Shown here piece by piece: positions 1 through 9,257 of a DNA stretch of 64,000 nucleotides. This stretch comes from Candidatus Lumbricidiphila eiseniae (lineage in GTDB: Bacteria > Actinomycetota > Actinomycetes > Actinomycetales > Microbacteriaceae). Position numbers and translations under genes: made by a program. The stretch is taken from NCBI GenBank assembly GCA_002529645.1, contig NAEP01000059.1, forward strand, positions 17,898-81,897, given 5' to 3'. Position 1 is the stretch's first letter. Every line of letters begins with the position of its first letter. Under the pieces are notes generated by a model, which searched no databases, was not told the DNA's origin, and saw only the letters and a program-made list of their open reading frames with translations.

Positions 1-173
1 TGCTTGCTCCCGGCTTTGGACACCAGGGCGCTGTCGTATCGGATGCTCGTGCCATCTACGGTTCGCTCGTTGACGGCGTCATTGTGAGCGAGTCTCGCTC
101 GATTCTCGCGGCGGGACCGGACGGAATCGCGGACGCGGTTGCTCGACACGCCGACCAGGCGGCGATGCTGTGA
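1..173 (+). CDS. pyrF: Orotidine 5'-phosphate decarboxylase, C-terminal fragment
   Basis: Partial gene cut by the left window edge; the reading frame begins at base 3 and gives 56 residues before the TGA at 171-173. The segment starts LAPGFGHQGA, which matches the phosphate-binding glycine motif (PGxGxQG) near the C-terminus of the actinobacterial (type 2) orotidine-phosphate decarboxylases, which convert OMP to UMP in pyrimidine synthesis. The next gene downstream is the mIHF-guanylate kinase fusion, the usual actinobacterial neighbour of pyrF, which supports the call. The catalytic residues lie outside the window. Confidence 0.8.
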   Translation, partial: LAPGFGHQGAVVSDARAIYGSLVDGVIVSESRSILAAGPDGIADAVARHADQAAML

Positions 174-297
174 CGCCAAGCTGAGGGTGACAGCTGAGTA
201 TGACAACAGGCATCCGTGCCCGTTAACCCCGAACAGCGCGCAACCGAACGGAAAAAGCTAAGGTAGAACGATCATCTCCGTTGCCTGAGAGGGGTCA

Positions 298-1203
298 ATG
301 TCAGAGCAGACCAACCACCGCGCCACCGGGCTCCCGGTCGTGGACCGTGCCGCAGGACTGCAGGCAGCTGTTGCTGCTCGTCGTGCTCGGGCAGCTGTGA
401 AAGCGGTTGTTGCGAGCCGCCAGAGAACCCCGATCGATGTGCTTCGCGGCGCGACGCGCGAGCCGGGTAGCGCGGAGGGCACCCTGCGAGTGTCGGATCT
501 GCTGCGGGCCATCCCGGGCATTGGTGTCACCAAGGTCGAGCGGATCATGACCGAACTCGACATCTCGCCCGTGAAGCGGCTCGGTGGACTAGGGCAGCGA
601 CAGCAGCGCAGCCTGCACCTGTTCTTGCGCACGTGGGCTGCGCAGCACGGCGGGTGTGCCGGTCAGCTCACGGTACTCGCAGGACCTACGGCCGTGGGCA
701 AGGGCACCGTGTCGGTGTACATTCGGCAGAATTATCCCGAGGTGAGTATTTCGATCTCGGCCACAACGCGGCTACCCCGCCCGGGCGAGGTGGAGGGCAA
801 GACCTATTTCTTCGTCGATGATGCCGAGTTTGATCGGATGATTCGGGAGGGCGAGTTGCTCGAGTGGGCGACCGTGCACAACGCCTACCGGTACGGCACT
901 CCCCGGGAACCGGTTGAGTCTGCGCTCGCGGCGGGGCAACGGGTGCTGCTCGAAATTGACATTCAGGGTGCCCGGTCGGTGCGACAGGTCATGCCGGAGG
1001 CGAGTTTTATCTTTCTGCTGCCGCCGACGTGGGAGGAACTGGTACGCCGCCTCACCGGCCGAGGTACCGAGAGCACAGAGGAGCAGATGCAGCGGCTTCG
1101 CAGTGCCGAGGTTGAGCTTGCGGCGGTGACAGAGTTTGATTTCCGTGTTGTCAATAAGGATGTTGCGACGGCGGCACGGGAGGTTGTTGACCTGATGGGG
1201 TGA
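298..1203 (+). CDS. gmk: Fusion of mIHF-type DNA-binding domain and guanylate kinase
   Basis: Protein of 301 aa with two domains. Residues about 1-115 resemble the actinobacterial integration host factor (mIHF): an Arg-rich helix followed by the helix-hairpin-like RVSDLLRAIPGIGVTKVERI segment and the GLGQRQ region. Residues about 118-300 are guanylate kinase (GMP + ATP to GDP + ADP), with the P-loop AGPTAVGKGT, the GMP-binding SATTRLPRPGEVEGKTYFF stretch and the IDIQGARSVRQ motif. In most Actinobacteria mihF and gmk are neighbours; here they are one reading frame with no internal stop. The ATG at 298 follows GAGAGG. It lies downstream of pyrF and about 125 bp upstream of an oxidoreductase gene. 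Confidence 0.9.
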   Translation: MSEQTNHRATGLPVVDRAAGLQAAVAARRARAAVKAVVASRQRTPIDVLRGATREPGSAEGTLRVSDLLRAIPGIGVTKVERIMTELDISPVKRLGGLGQRQQRSLHLFLRTWAAQHGGCAGQLTVLAGPTAVGKGTVSVYIRQNYPEVSISISATTRLPRPGEVEGKTYFFVDDAEFDRMIREGELLEWATVHNAYRYGTPREPVESALAAGQRVLLEIDIQGARSVRQVMPEASFIFLLPPTWEELVRRLTGRGTESTEEQMQRLRSAEVELAAVTEFDFRVVNKDVATAAREVVDLMG

Positions 1204-1226
1204 GGTTCGGACGGCACCGGGTACCG

Positions 1227-1315
1227 GGCCGGTCTGCGCTGTCAGCGGGGTCGAACACTGTCACGTGCGCGGCAACGCTGTTCCGCGGGCCAGCCCGCGA
1301 TGTCAGTGGGGCCGA
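1227..1315. repeat. Spaced direct repeat, 28 + 33 + 28 nt (degraded)
   Basis: Two copies of a 28-nt sequence at 1227-1254 and 1288-1315 (22 of 28 positions identical by eye) are separated by 33 nt of unrelated sequence, giving a period of 61. It fills the space between gmk and the next gene. The measure is the same as the cleaner pairs at 51405 and 52771, although the repeat sequence is different. Confidence 0.55.
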
Positions 1316-1328
1316 TTAGGCTGTCGGC

Positions 1329-2399
1329 ATGAGTGAACGGCTGCGATGGGGCATCCTGGCAACAGGCGGAATTGCGCGAAAAGTAACCGGTGATCTGCTG
1401 GCCAACGGGTTCACCGTGGCCGCGGTGGGGTCTCGTTCGCTCGCAAAGGCAGAGGCATTTGCGGCGGAGTGTGGAATTTCTCGCGCCCACGGGTCGTATC
1501 GAGAGCTCACCGCAGACCCCGGGGTTGATGCGGTGTACGTGGCGACACCGCACCCCTTACACGCTGACAACGCGCTGCTCGCGCTGACCGCGGGTAAGCA
1601 TGTGCTTGTAGAAAAACCCTTCACCCTCAACGCCGAACAAGCGCAGGCCGTGGCAACCCGGGCAGCTCAGACACAGTTGGTCGTGCGTGAGGCGATGTGG
1701 ACAAGGTACCTGCCGCACATGGTGCGGGTGCACGAGATCATCGCGGCGGGCACCCTGGGGGAGGTGCGCACCCTCATCGCCAATCACACGCAGCTGCTCA
1801 GCAGCGACCCTGCTCACCGGATCAACGCACCCGAACTGGGCGGTGGGGCACTGCTTGATCTGGGAATTTATCCGGTGTCGTTTGCGTGGGACCTGTTTGG
1901 TGAGCCCAGCAGTGTGCGTGCGGCTGCGAGTTTTGGCACGACCGGGGTGGACTCGCAGGTCGTCACGGTGTTGACCTATTCGTCGGGACAGGTCGCCTCG
2001 CTCTGCGCCTCACACATCGCGCGGGGGCCGAATATTGCGATGCTCCTGGGTTCCGAAGCTCGGATTGAGATTGACTCGGTCTGGTACCAGCTCGCAAACT
2101 TCCGGGTGATCGCCAATGACGGAACCGTGTTGGAAGAGTACCGGTCACCGGAGGTGCTCGGTACGGGGCGACACTTCCAGTTCAGAGCGTTTGAAGAGAT
2201 TGTTGCGGCCGGTGGTGACCGGAACCCAGATCAGCGAGCATTCAAGAGTGCGCGGGAGTCTCAGGGTCGGCTGCCGGTTACCGAGTCGGTTGCGATTATG
2301 AACACTCTCGACCGGGTGCGCGCGCAGATCGGGCTGAGGTACCCGGGTGAGGATCGGGTACCTCCGGGCGAGTTCCCGGGGTCCGTGAGCTGTGAGTGA
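1329..2399 (+). CDS. Gfo/Idh/MocA-family NAD(P)-dependent oxidoreductase
   Basis: 356 aa. The N-terminal Rossmann domain begins WGILATGGIARKV and continues with VAAVGSRSLAKAEAFA; the family motif EKP is seen in GKHVLVEKPFTLN near residue 96. The C-terminal part has the mixed alpha/beta substrate domain typical of dimeric dihydrodiol/sugar dehydrogenase-like members. These enzymes oxidise sugars, polyols or trans-dihydrodiols, but the substrate cannot be read from the sequence. The ATG at 1329 gives the expected family length. The 3' end overlaps one copy of a spaced direct repeat (2375-2401), so the last residues (about 349-356) are repeat-encoded. It sits alone between gmk and rpoZ. Confidence 0.85.
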   Translation: MSERLRWGILATGGIARKVTGDLLANGFTVAAVGSRSLAKAEAFAAECGISRAHGSYRELTADPGVDAVYVATPHPLHADNALLALTAGKHVLVEKPFTLNAEQAQAVATRAAQTQLVVREAMWTRYLPHMVRVHEIIAAGTLGEVRTLIANHTQLLSSDPAHRINAPELGGGALLDLGIYPVSFAWDLFGEPSSVRAAASFGTTGVDSQVVTVLTYSSGQVASLCASHIARGPNIAMLLGSEARIEIDSVWYQLANFRVIANDGTVLEEYRSPEVLGTGRHFQFRAFEEIVAAGGDRNPDQRAFKSARESQGRLPVTESVAIMNTLDRVRAQIGLRYPGEDRVPPGEFPGSVSCE

Positions 2400-2460
2400 C
2401 CCCCTCTCATCCGACACCGCAGGCCACGGGAACCCCGGAGTTCGTGAGCTGCGGGTGACC
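2375..2460. repeat. Spaced direct repeat, 27 + 32 + 27 nt
   Basis: Copies at 2375-2401 and 2434-2460 (about 23 of 27 identical) are separated by 32 nt, with a period of 59. The first copy overlaps the stop region of the Gfo/Idh gene; the second is intergenic before rpoZ. The shared core is CGTGAGCTG with CCCGG upstream and GTGACC downstream. Confidence 0.6.
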
Positions 2461-2595
2461 TGTGAGCATCGTTGTCGCATCAGTGTTGTCGGGCCACTCG
2501 GGCTGAGGTCGTAGACTTGGTGGGCACGCGTCAGCCTGTTGCGGCGTGTGTATCGCGCGGGGCGAGCCCCGCGGCATCCATTTCAAGGAGTCTTC

Positions 2596-2853
2596 ATGGC
2601 TGAGAAGCTGTCCGGCATCATCGACCCGCCCATTGACAACCTGCTCAAGCGGGTGGACTCGAAGTACCAGCTCGTCATTTTTGCGTCGAAGCGGGCTCGA
2701 CAGATCAACGACTACTACGCCGACCTGCACGAGGGCAGCATGTACAACAACGTTGGGCCGCTCGTTGATTCCGCGATTGACGACAAGCCGCTCACGGTGG
2801 CACTGCACGAGATTCACGAGGAGAAGCTTCGGCTTCGACCGATCGGCGAATGA
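2596..2853 (+). CDS. rpoZ: RNA polymerase omega subunit
   Basis: 85 aa beginning [14 protein letters not shown]. Omega is a small, non-catalytic subunit that helps fold and assemble the beta' subunit. The family signature is visible as the N-terminal DxLL region ([20 protein letters not shown]) followed by KRARQIND. The start at 2596 is chosen because AAGGAG lies at 2585-2590, 5 nt upstream, and because a longer upstream reading gives an unrelated leader. The stop codon overlaps the ATG of coaBC (ATGA), implying translational coupling; rpoZ-coaBC-metK is a common actinobacterial order. Confidence 0.95.
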   Translation: MAEKLSGIIDPPIDNLLKRVDSKYQLVIFASKRARQINDYYADLHEGSMYNNVGPLVDSAIDDKPLTVALHEIHEEKLRLRPIGE

Positions 2854-4286
2854 GCTCGGGTGCCTCGGTGAACCCCGAGGGCGGGTCTGCGCAGCACGCG
2901 GGCGACACCGGGTTGCGGCGGTGCCGGGAAAACGACACTGGCGGGTCTGCGCGGCACGCGGGCGACACCTGCCCTGAGTGGACGGCTTCTGCTCGCGATC
3001 ACCCCGGGTTCTCGGGCCGGGATGACTCCGGCCCCCGACTGCGGATTGTCGTTGGTGTCACCGGCGGAATCGCGGCGTACAAGGCTGTCTTTCTCGTGCG
3101 CGGGTTTGTGCTCGACGGACACGATGTGCACGTTGTGCCGACGGCAGCCGCGCTCCGATTCGTGGGACTGCCGACCTGGGAGGCAATTTCCCGCAATCCG
3201 GTGAACACCGACCCCTTCGACGACGTCGCTGAGGTGCGACACGTGGCACTCGGACAGAGCGCCGACCTTATTGTCATTGCCCCTGCAACCGCGAACTCGC
3301 TCGCGAAACTCGCCACCGGGCTTGCCGATGACCTGCTCGGCACGACGGTGCTCGCGAGCGAGGCACCGCTGGTCATCGCACCCGCCATGCACCGCGAAAT
3401 GTGGGAGAACGCGGCGACGCAGGCAAACATTGCAACGCTGCGCGCCCGCGGGCACACGGTGGTTGGCCCCGGTGACGGGCAGCTGACCGGCGACGACCGC
3501 GGCGTTGGTCGGATGTCGGAGCCGACGGAGATCGCGGCAGCGGCGCTGGCGGTGGTTGTTGCCTCGACCGGTAGACGTACGAGATCGGCTGACCTGGCCG
3601 GTGCGCGTACGAGATCGGCTGACCTGGTTGGTCAGCGCATTCTCATCACGGCTGGCGGCACTCGCGAGCCGCTCGACCCGGTGCGGTTTTTTGGCAATCG
3701 CTCGAGCGGTCGGCAGGGTGTCGCACTCGCTGAGGCGGCGATCGAACGTGGCGGCGAGGTCGTGTTTATAGCGGCGAATCTGGAGGTTCCGGAGCCGGGT
3801 GGATGTGACATCCACCGGGTCTCAACAGCCGCGGAGCTGCGTGAGGCTACCCTGGCTGCTGCGGGCACCGCGCGCATTGTCATTATGGCGGCAGCGGTCG
3901 CCGATTATCGTCCCGTCACCGTGAGCGAGACAAAGATCAAAAAACAGGGGGATGCCTCGCTGACGCTGACGTTTGTGGCGAACCCAGATATTCTTGCGGA
4001 ACTTGGGCACAGCTCGCACCCGGGAACCGTGCTCGTGGGCTTTGCCGCAGAAACTGAACCTGAGGATGCCCAGTTGCTGCGGGTGGCGCGGGCGAAGCAG
4101 GAGGCGAAGGGTGCTGACATCCTGGTTGTCAATCGGGTTGGGTGGGACACCGGATTTGGGGACGCGGACAACGAGGTCGTTGTGCTTGGTGCCGCGGGCA
4201 GGGTGCTTACGAGCACGAATGGATCGAAAATGTCGGTGGCTCATGCCATCCTCGATGCAGTGCTCGCCCACGACACCCCCACCTGA
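2850..4286 (+). CDS. coaBC: Bifunctional phosphopantothenoylcysteine decarboxylase/phosphopantothenate-cysteine ligase
   Basis: 478 aa. The CoaC flavoprotein half starts near residue 65 ([14 protein letters not shown]) and includes [17 protein letters not shown] and the PAMH motif. The CoaB ligase half begins near residue 265 ([17 protein letters not shown]) with NRSSGRQG and the KIKKQ motif. Together they convert 4'-phosphopantothenate and cysteine to 4'-phosphopantetheine. Two features are unusual. The first 60 or so residues are a non-conserved extension containing a spaced direct repeat, and the linker between the halves contains a 30-bp tandem repeat encoding TRSADL twice; both keep the frame. 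The ATG overlaps the rpoZ stop, and no later in-frame start lies close to the conserved region. metK follows 19 bp after the stop. Confidence 0.93.
   Translation: MSSGASVNPEGGSAQHAGDTGLRRCRENDTGGSARHAGDTCPEWTASARDHPGFSGRDDSGPRLRIVVGVTGGIAAYKAVFLVRGFVLDGHDVHVVPTAAALRFVGLPTWEAISRNPVNTDPFDDVAEVRHVALGQSADLIVIAPATANSLAKLATGLADDLLGTTVLASEAPLVIAPAMHREMWENAATQANIATLRARGHTVVGPGDGQLTGDDRGVGRMSEPTEIAAAALAVVVASTGRRTRSADLAGARTRSADLVGQRILITAGGTREPLDPVRFFGNRSSGRQGVALAEAAIERGGEVVFIAANLEVPEPGGCDIHRVSTAAELREATLAAAGTARIVIMAAAVADYRPVTVSETKIKKQGDASLTLTFVANPDILAELGHSSHPGTVLVGFAAETEPEDAQLLRVARAKQEAKGADILVVNRVGWDTGFGDADNEVVVLGAAGRVLTSTNGSKMSVAHAILDAVLAHDTPT
2880..2969. repeat. Spaced direct repeat inside the coaBC 5' extension
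   Basis: A 30-nt sequence (core CACGCGGGCGACACC) is present at 2880-2909 and 2940-2969 with one mismatch, separated by 30 unrelated nt (period 60). It is translated as [11 protein letters not shown] and [11 protein letters not shown]. The apparent repeat may be a few bases longer than the original duplication through chance matches at the ends. Confidence 0.75.
3571..3630. repeat. 30-bp tandem repeat in the CoaC-CoaB linker
   Basis: Two adjacent 30-nt units (3571-3600 and 3601-3630) share a 22-nt identical core containing ACGAGATCGGCTGACC and differ at a few terminal bases. They encode TRSADLAGA and TRSADLVGQ between the two enzyme domains and keep the frame. Confidence 0.8.
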
Positions 4287-4305
4287 AAGTTGATGCAGAA
4301 CACCC

Positions 4306-5499
4306 ATGAGCGATCTTCGCCTGTTCACCTCCGAGTCCGTGACCGAGGGACATCCCGACAAGATCTGTGATCAGATCTCCGATGCGATCCTCGACGCCAT
4401 GCTCGCGGAAGACCCGTACAGCCGTGTCGCGGTCGAGACCCTTGTCACGACGGGGCTTGTGCATGTGGCGGGTGAGGTCACAACCTCGGGGTATGTGGAA
4501 ATTCCATCGATCGTGCGGGAGACGGTCACGGCGATCGGGTATAACTCATCGGATGTCTGGTTCGACGGTCGTTCCTGCGGAGTGTCGGTGTCGATCGGTG
4601 GGCAATCGCCCGATATTGCACAGGGAGTTGACGACGCGTTTGAAACGCGCGAGGGCGCGAGTCGTGACGTGCTTGATCGGCAGGGGGCGGGCGACCAGGG
4701 CATCATGTTCGGCTTTGCAACGCGAGAAACCCCCGAGCTCATGCCGCTGCCGGTTTGGGTTGCGCACCGGCTCGCCGAACGGCTCGCAGAGGTGCGCAAA
4801 CAGGGTGAACTCGACTATTTGCGACCCGATGGTAAAACCCAGGTGACGGTTGGTTACCAGGGGCATACGCCTCGCACGATCGAAGCGGTTGTGCTGTCGA
4901 CGCAGCACTCTCCGGAAGTTTCGACCGAGCGCCTGCGGGCCGAGATCACTCGGCTTGTCATAGCGCCGGTGCTCGATCGGGTTGAGCTTACTCGTTCCAA
5001 CATGCAGCTCTTTATCAATCCCACCGGTCGGTTTGAAATCGGCGGGCCGCAGGGTGACGCGGGGCTCACGGGTCGCAAAATTATTATCGACACGTACGGG
5101 GGGGCATCGCGCCACGGTGGCGGAGCGTTCAGCGGGAAAGATCCCTCGAAGGTCGACCGATCCGCCGCGTACGCCCTGCGGTGGGTAGCAAAAAACGTCG
5201 TTGCGGCGGGCCTGGCAGACCGGCTCGAAATCCAGGTCGCGTACGCGATTGGAAAGGCCGCTCCGGTGGGGTTGTATGTGGAGAGCTTCGGCACCGGGAC
5301 GGTGTCAGACGAGACGATTATTCGGGCCATCCGGGAGGTGTTTGACCTGCGCCCGGCCGCGATCATTCGCGACCTTGACCTGCTCCGACCGATCTATCGA
5401 CAGACCGCAGCGTACGGGCACTTTGGGCGGGAGCTGCCCGACCTTACCTGGGAGCGGCTCGACCGTCTTGACGATCTGCGTGCCGCTGCGCGGGTGTGA
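4306..5499 (+). CDS. metK: S-adenosylmethionine synthase
   Basis: 397 aa, normal family length. It forms SAM from methionine and ATP. The N-terminal ATP/Mg region [20 protein letters not shown], the central signature [10 protein letters not shown] (residues about 125-134) and the C-terminal [19 protein letters not shown] loop (P-loop-like signature 2) are all present. The ATG at 4306 is 19 nt after the coaBC stop in the same operon-like run. With metF and metE at 29.5-32.9 kb, the window covers methionine synthesis and its activation. Confidence 0.97.
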   Translation: MSDLRLFTSESVTEGHPDKICDQISDAILDAMLAEDPYSRVAVETLVTTGLVHVAGEVTTSGYVEIPSIVRETVTAIGYNSSDVWFDGRSCGVSVSIGGQSPDIAQGVDDAFETREGASRDVLDRQGAGDQGIMFGFATRETPELMPLPVWVAHRLAERLAEVRKQGELDYLRPDGKTQVTVGYQGHTPRTIEAVVLSTQHSPEVSTERLRAEITRLVIAPVLDRVELTRSNMQLFINPTGRFEIGGPQGDAGLTGRKIIIDTYGGASRHGGGAFSGKDPSKVDRSAAYALRWVAKNVVAAGLADRLEIQVAYAIGKAAPVGLYVESFGTGTVSDETIIRAIREVFDLRPAAIIRDLDLLRPIYRQTAAYGHFGRELPDLTWERLDRLDDLRAAARV

Positions 5500-5516
5500 G
5501 CGGTGGTGGTCGTTGA

Positions 5517-7988
5517 ATGAGCAGCGGTGCGCCGGGAGTGGGCGGCGAGAGCGTCGGCAGCGTTCGTGTGTCCGTAGAGCACCGTGATGCGTCCACCGTG
5601 GGCTCTGGTGGGATACCTGTGGGCTCTGGTGTGCTCCCTGGTGCCCGCAGGTCACAGGAGCACGAGCACGCGCTAACCGCGGCGGAGCGCACGAGGCCGG
5701 AGCATTGCGGGTCACCGGAGCACGGGGGCAGGGTTGTGCGGGTTCTTATTGATTCCCCGCTGCCACAGCTCGATCAGTTGTTTGACTATGCGATTCCGGA
5801 GCGGTTGAGCGAGATGATACGGGTCGGAGTGCGGGTGCGGGTGCCGTTGCGTTCTGGTGGCCGGATTGCGAACGCCTGGGTTATCGAAGTCGTGACGGAG
5901 AGCGCGTTCGTGGGGAAACTGAGTGAGCTGGACGATGTTGTCTCAGCGGTTCCGGTGCTGACACCGGAGGTGTGGCGGCTTGTGCGAGCCGCCGCCGACC
6001 GAGCCGCGGGAAACGCGAGCGATATCCTGCGACTGGCGGTCCCGACACGATACGTGCGGGCTGAGAAAACCTGGGCGGCGGCGGCGGCGGTTGGTTCGCT
6101 CACGGCTGCACACCCCGGAGCCGATGAGGCCCGCTCGGTTCCCTCCGCCGCAGTAGACAGTGCGCGCTCGATTGACGGGGGTGTCTCGACCGGAACATCG
6201 GTGGGAGCCCCGGCAGTTGTCATTGCGGGGTACGAGCCGGGACGGGTGGAACGAGGGATTGACAGCGGCGAACGTCTCGCACTGGCTGCCGCCCCGCAGC
6301 CACTACACCTGCCCACCGGACACTGGGTAGCGGCGTGGGCGAGCACTCTTGCCCACGCCGCGGCGTACACCGTGGCTCAGGGCAAATCGAGCATCCTCGT
6401 CGTTCCCGATTATCGGGACCAGGAACAGCTCGAACACGCCCTCGCCGCCCTCGTGCACACCGGAGTGATCCACCCGGACCGTATTCTGCGCACTGACGCT
6501 CGTCAGCCGGGTGGTACTCGGTTCCGCGACCACCTCCGCGCCACCACTGGCCGAGCGCACATCATCATCGGAAACCGGTCGGTCGTCTATGCGCCGGCTG
6601 ACCGGCTCGGGCTTATCGCACTGTGGGACGATGGCGACCCTCTTCACGCCGAACCGCTCGCACCGTACGTTCACGCGCGTGACGCCGCCCTCATCCGACA
6701 GGAACAATCCGGTGCCGCCCTGATATTTCTCAACCACAGCGGCAGCGTTGAGCTGGAGCGTCTGTGTGAGATTGGCTGGGTTCACCGCGTTCCCCCGATC
6801 CGGCCGCTGCATCCGCGGGTCATTGTGACCGAGAACCAGGAGACACCGGAACCCGGCTCCGCCCGTATCCCATCGCTGGCCTGGCGGCACGCGCAAGACG
6901 CCGTGAAGGAAGGGCCCGTGCTCGTGCAGGTTGCCCGGCCCGGCCATACGCTCCTCTACGTCTGCGGCGGATGTCGACAGGTAGCACGCTGTAGCACCTG
7001 CCACAGTGCCCTCATGACCCCCCGCAGCAGACCGGAACCTGTTGGGGCTGCTGCCTCGAGCGTTCGCGAAGGGATGACCCGGGGCCCGGCCCGCCACCGT
7101 GTGAGCACCCCCGTTCTGGCCGAGCCGCCGCACGGTGGAACAGGTATTCAGCTGCCCCGGCCCGGCCCGGGAAAAAGTGGGCCGTCGCCGCACGGTGGAA
7201 CAGGTTCGCGTGGAACGGGTTTGCGTGGAACGGGTCCGCACTGTCCCCTGTGCGGACCGCTGTCACGGTCGTGGTGCTGCCCCGAGTGTGACAGCACACA
7301 GCTCCGAGCCGCGACGATTGGAGCGACCCGCACGGCCGAGGAACTCGGCCGGGCATTTCCCCGCACCCTCATCGTTCTCGCCGACGGCGAGCATTCGGTT
7401 CTCACTGTCCCCGCAAAACCCGCTCTTGTTATCGCGACCCGAGGCGCCGAACCGGTTGCTGAGGGCGGATACCGGGCGATCCTGCTCCTGGACGGTGACC
7501 GGATGCTGCTGCGCGAATCCCTCCGTGTTGCAGAAGACTGCCTGCGGTGGTGGTCGAACGCTGCCGCGCTCGCTGCACCACAGGCACCGGTGTTTCTCGT
7601 CGGCGTCGGCGGACAACTCGCCTCGGCGTTGGCCGGGTGGCGGCAGTCCCGGTGGACATCGGCGGAGTTCGCGGCTCGCCGTGAGCTCCGCTTCCCTCCC
7701 GCCGTACGGGTTGCGACGTTGACGGCACCGCCATCAACGCTCGCTGCGGTCATCGCCGCCGTGCAGGCGGAAGTACCGGAGGTCGACGCGCTCGCAACGA
7801 TACCGGTTGAGCAGGAACTCAGCCGGGTCATCCTGCGCTTTGACTATGCGCAGGGAGCGAGCGTCGCTCGTGCCCTGCGCGCCGAGAAAATTCGCCTCGC
7901 CACCGCACGTCGACGTCCTGTTGCGGGACGATCGCCGTCACCACTACCGAAGCTGCGGGTTTGTTTCGATGACCTGACCGCGCTGTGA
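5517..7988 (+). CDS. priA: Primosomal protein N' (PriA), helicase-motif-degenerate actinobacterial type
   Basis: 823 aa if started at ATG 5517. The 3'-end-binding domain starts near residue 74 (VRVLIDSPLPQLDQLFDYAIP). The Walker A position reads AQGKSSIL instead of GxGKT, and the DEEH box reads LWDDGDP, so ATPase activity is doubtful. The zinc-binding region has the cysteine pairs CGGC, CSTC, CPLC and CPEC, interrupted by about 60 low-complexity residues that carry a repeat (HGGTG twice, RGTG twice). The first 73 residues are also non-conserved and repeat-bearing, so an internal GTG at 5736 may be the true start. It follows metK by 17 bp and precedes fmt, the usual context. Confidence 0.88.
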   Translation: MSSGAPGVGGESVGSVRVSVEHRDASTVGSGGIPVGSGVLPGARRSQEHEHALTAAERTRPEHCGSPEHGGRVVRVLIDSPLPQLDQLFDYAIPERLSEMIRVGVRVRVPLRSGGRIANAWVIEVVTESAFVGKLSELDDVVSAVPVLTPEVWRLVRAAADRAAGNASDILRLAVPTRYVRAEKTWAAAAAVGSLTAAHPGADEARSVPSAAVDSARSIDGGVSTGTSVGAPAVVIAGYEPGRVERGIDSGERLALAAAPQPLHLPTGHWVAAWASTLAHAAAYTVAQGKSSILVVPDYRDQEQLEHALAALVHTGVIHPDRILRTDARQPGGTRFRDHLRATTGRAHIIIGNRSVVYAPADRLGLIALWDDGDPLHAEPLAPYVHARDAALIRQEQSGAALIFLNHSGSVELERLCEIGWVHRVPPIRPLHPRVIVTENQETPEPGSARIPSLAWRHAQDAVKEGPVLVQVARPGHTLLYVCGGCRQVARCSTCHSALMTPRSRPEPVGAAASSVREGMTRGPARHRVSTPVLAEPPHGGTGIQLPRPGPGKSGPSPHGGTGSRGTGLRGTGPHCPLCGPLSRSWCCPECDSTQLRAATIGATRTAEELGRAFPRTLIVLADGEHSVLTVPAKPALVIATRGAEPVAEGGYRAILLLDGDRMLLRESLRVAEDCLRWWSNAAALAAPQAPVFLVGVGGQLASALAGWRQSRWTSAEFAARRELRFPPAVRVATLTAPPSTLAAVIAAVQAEVPEVDALATIPVEQELSRVILRFDYAQGASVARALRAEKIRLATARRRPVAGRSPSPLPKLRVCFDDLTAL
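5598..5729. repeat. Degenerate short repeats at the priA 5' end
   Basis: GTGGGCTCTGGTG occurs at 5598 and again 21 nt later. A weaker pair with cores GTCAC-GGAGCACG lies at about 5645-5669 and 5705-5729 (period 60). Both fall in the non-conserved first 73 codons of priA, or in its leader if the start is 5736. Confidence 0.45.
7124..7233. repeat. Spaced and tandem repeats in the PriA zinc-domain loop
   Basis: A 22-nt sequence with core CGCCGCACGGTGGAAC lies at 7124-7145 and 7184-7205 (period 60, one mismatch). The second copy is followed by two 15-nt units containing GCGTGGAACGGGT. All are in frame and encode Gly/Pro/Thr-rich sequence between the zinc-ligand cysteine pairs. Confidence 0.7.
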
Positions 7989-8115
7989 GACGACGAGGTG
8001 TCCGACCCGCTGAAGATGTCAGGTCGCATTCCCGGTGATGAGTGTGGTCATCAACGCGGAGGCGACGGCGACTTATTGGTGCGGCTCGGTGATCGGATGA
8101 CTGAATCCACCACCA

Positions 8116-8184
8116 CAACGATCAGTGGCAACCTCAACGGCAGCGATCAGTGACAGCGTTAGTGACAATGATCGGCGACAATGG
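8116..8184. repeat. Degenerate 25-bp tandem repeat upstream of fmt
   Basis: Three imperfect units starting near 8116, 8141 and 8166 share the core GATCAGTG or GATCGGCG followed by ACA. They lie in the roughly 200-bp priA-fmt interval directly before the conserved start of Fmt. The rest of the interval (7989-8115) holds nothing recognisable. Confidence 0.5.
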
Positions 8185-8187
8185 ACT

Positions 8188-9222
8188 GTGCGCCTCGTCT
8201 TTGCTGGAACCCCCGCCGCCGCGGTGCCGAGCCTCCAGCGCCTGCACGGCCTCGGCTTCGAGATTGTTGCGGTTATTACCCGCCCGGATGCCCCGCTCGG
8301 ACGCCGTCGCATCCTCACTCCCTCGCCCGTGGCAGAGGCGGCCGAGAAACTCGGGCTCAGAGTTGTCCGTGCCGCCCGTCTCGATGCGGAGACCACCACC
8401 CTCATCGCGACACACCGCCCCGACCTCGGAGTTATTGTGGCCTACGGTGGCCTGGTTCGCGACCCCCTGCTGACGGTGCCGAGGCACGGGTGGATCAACC
8501 TGCACTTTTCACTGCTGCCCGCGTGGCGTGGGGCCGCACCGGTGCAGCACTCGCTTATTGCCGGTGGGTGCGGGGTCGGGGCATCCGTTTTTCGGCTCGT
8601 GTCGCAACTGGACGCCGGAGACCTGTATGCCTCACAGCCCCACGCACCTGCCGACCACGAGACCGCCGGTGATGTTGTGGATGCCCTCGCTCGATCGGGT
8701 GCCAGTCTTCTTAGCGACGTGGTCACCTCGATACGCGCGGGCACCGCCCACACCGCTCCGCAGGTTGGTGAGCCGACCTTCGCGCCCAAACTTACCCTCG
8801 ACGATGCTCGCCTCGACTGGACGCACCCGGCCCCCACCATCCTCGCCCGCTTTCGCGGGGTCACTCCCGAACCCGGTGCCTGGACGACGGTCGATGGTGT
8901 GCGATTGAAGATCCGTGCCCTGGCGTTGGACACTGCAGATGCTTCGGATGCCACGGCGCTGCCCGCTGCTCCGGGCTCCCTCACGGCCCCACCGCCTGTT
9001 GTTCCGGGAATCTGTGCCACAGCACCGTCTGCACCGCTGGCCCCCGGCGAATTTGCTCTTCGCAATCGTCGGCTTGTTATCGGCACGGCGACTGTTCCGC
9101 TCGTGTTACTGCGCGTGCAACCCGAAGGACGTATCGAGATGGATGCTTCCGCCTGGTGGCGTGGACTCAGCGTCCCAACTCGCCGGATCGTGGCGCGCTC
9201 TAAAACTGTCGGAGGTTGTTGA
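8188..9222 (+). CDS. fmt: Methionyl-tRNA formyltransferase
   Basis: 344 aa from GTG 8188. It formylates initiator Met-tRNA using 10-formyl-THF. The conserved N-terminus VRLVFAGTPAAAVPSL starts exactly at 8188. The catalytic Asn/His region is seen in INLHFSLLPAWRGAAPVQ, followed by the SQLDAGD motif with the third catalytic residue. The C-terminal OB-fold domain contains an Ala/Pro-rich, non-conserved linker at about residues 254-280. A longer reading from GTG 8125 adds 21 repeat-encoded residues and is less likely; neither start has a clear Shine-Dalgarno sequence. The gene for RsmB, which often follows fmt in related genomes, is absent here. Confidence 0.92.
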   Translation: MRLVFAGTPAAAVPSLQRLHGLGFEIVAVITRPDAPLGRRRILTPSPVAEAAEKLGLRVVRAARLDAETTTLIATHRPDLGVIVAYGGLVRDPLLTVPRHGWINLHFSLLPAWRGAAPVQHSLIAGGCGVGASVFRLVSQLDAGDLYASQPHAPADHETAGDVVDALARSGASLLSDVVTSIRAGTAHTAPQVGEPTFAPKLTLDDARLDWTHPAPTILARFRGVTPEPGAWTTVDGVRLKIRALALDTADASDATALPAAPGSLTAPPPVVPGICATAPSAPLAPGEFALRNRRLVIGTATVPLVLLRVQPEGRIEMDASAWWRGLSVPTRRIVARSKTVGGC

Positions 9223-9257
9223 CATGTGGCCTGGGGAAGGGGGTATGAGTTTCACAA

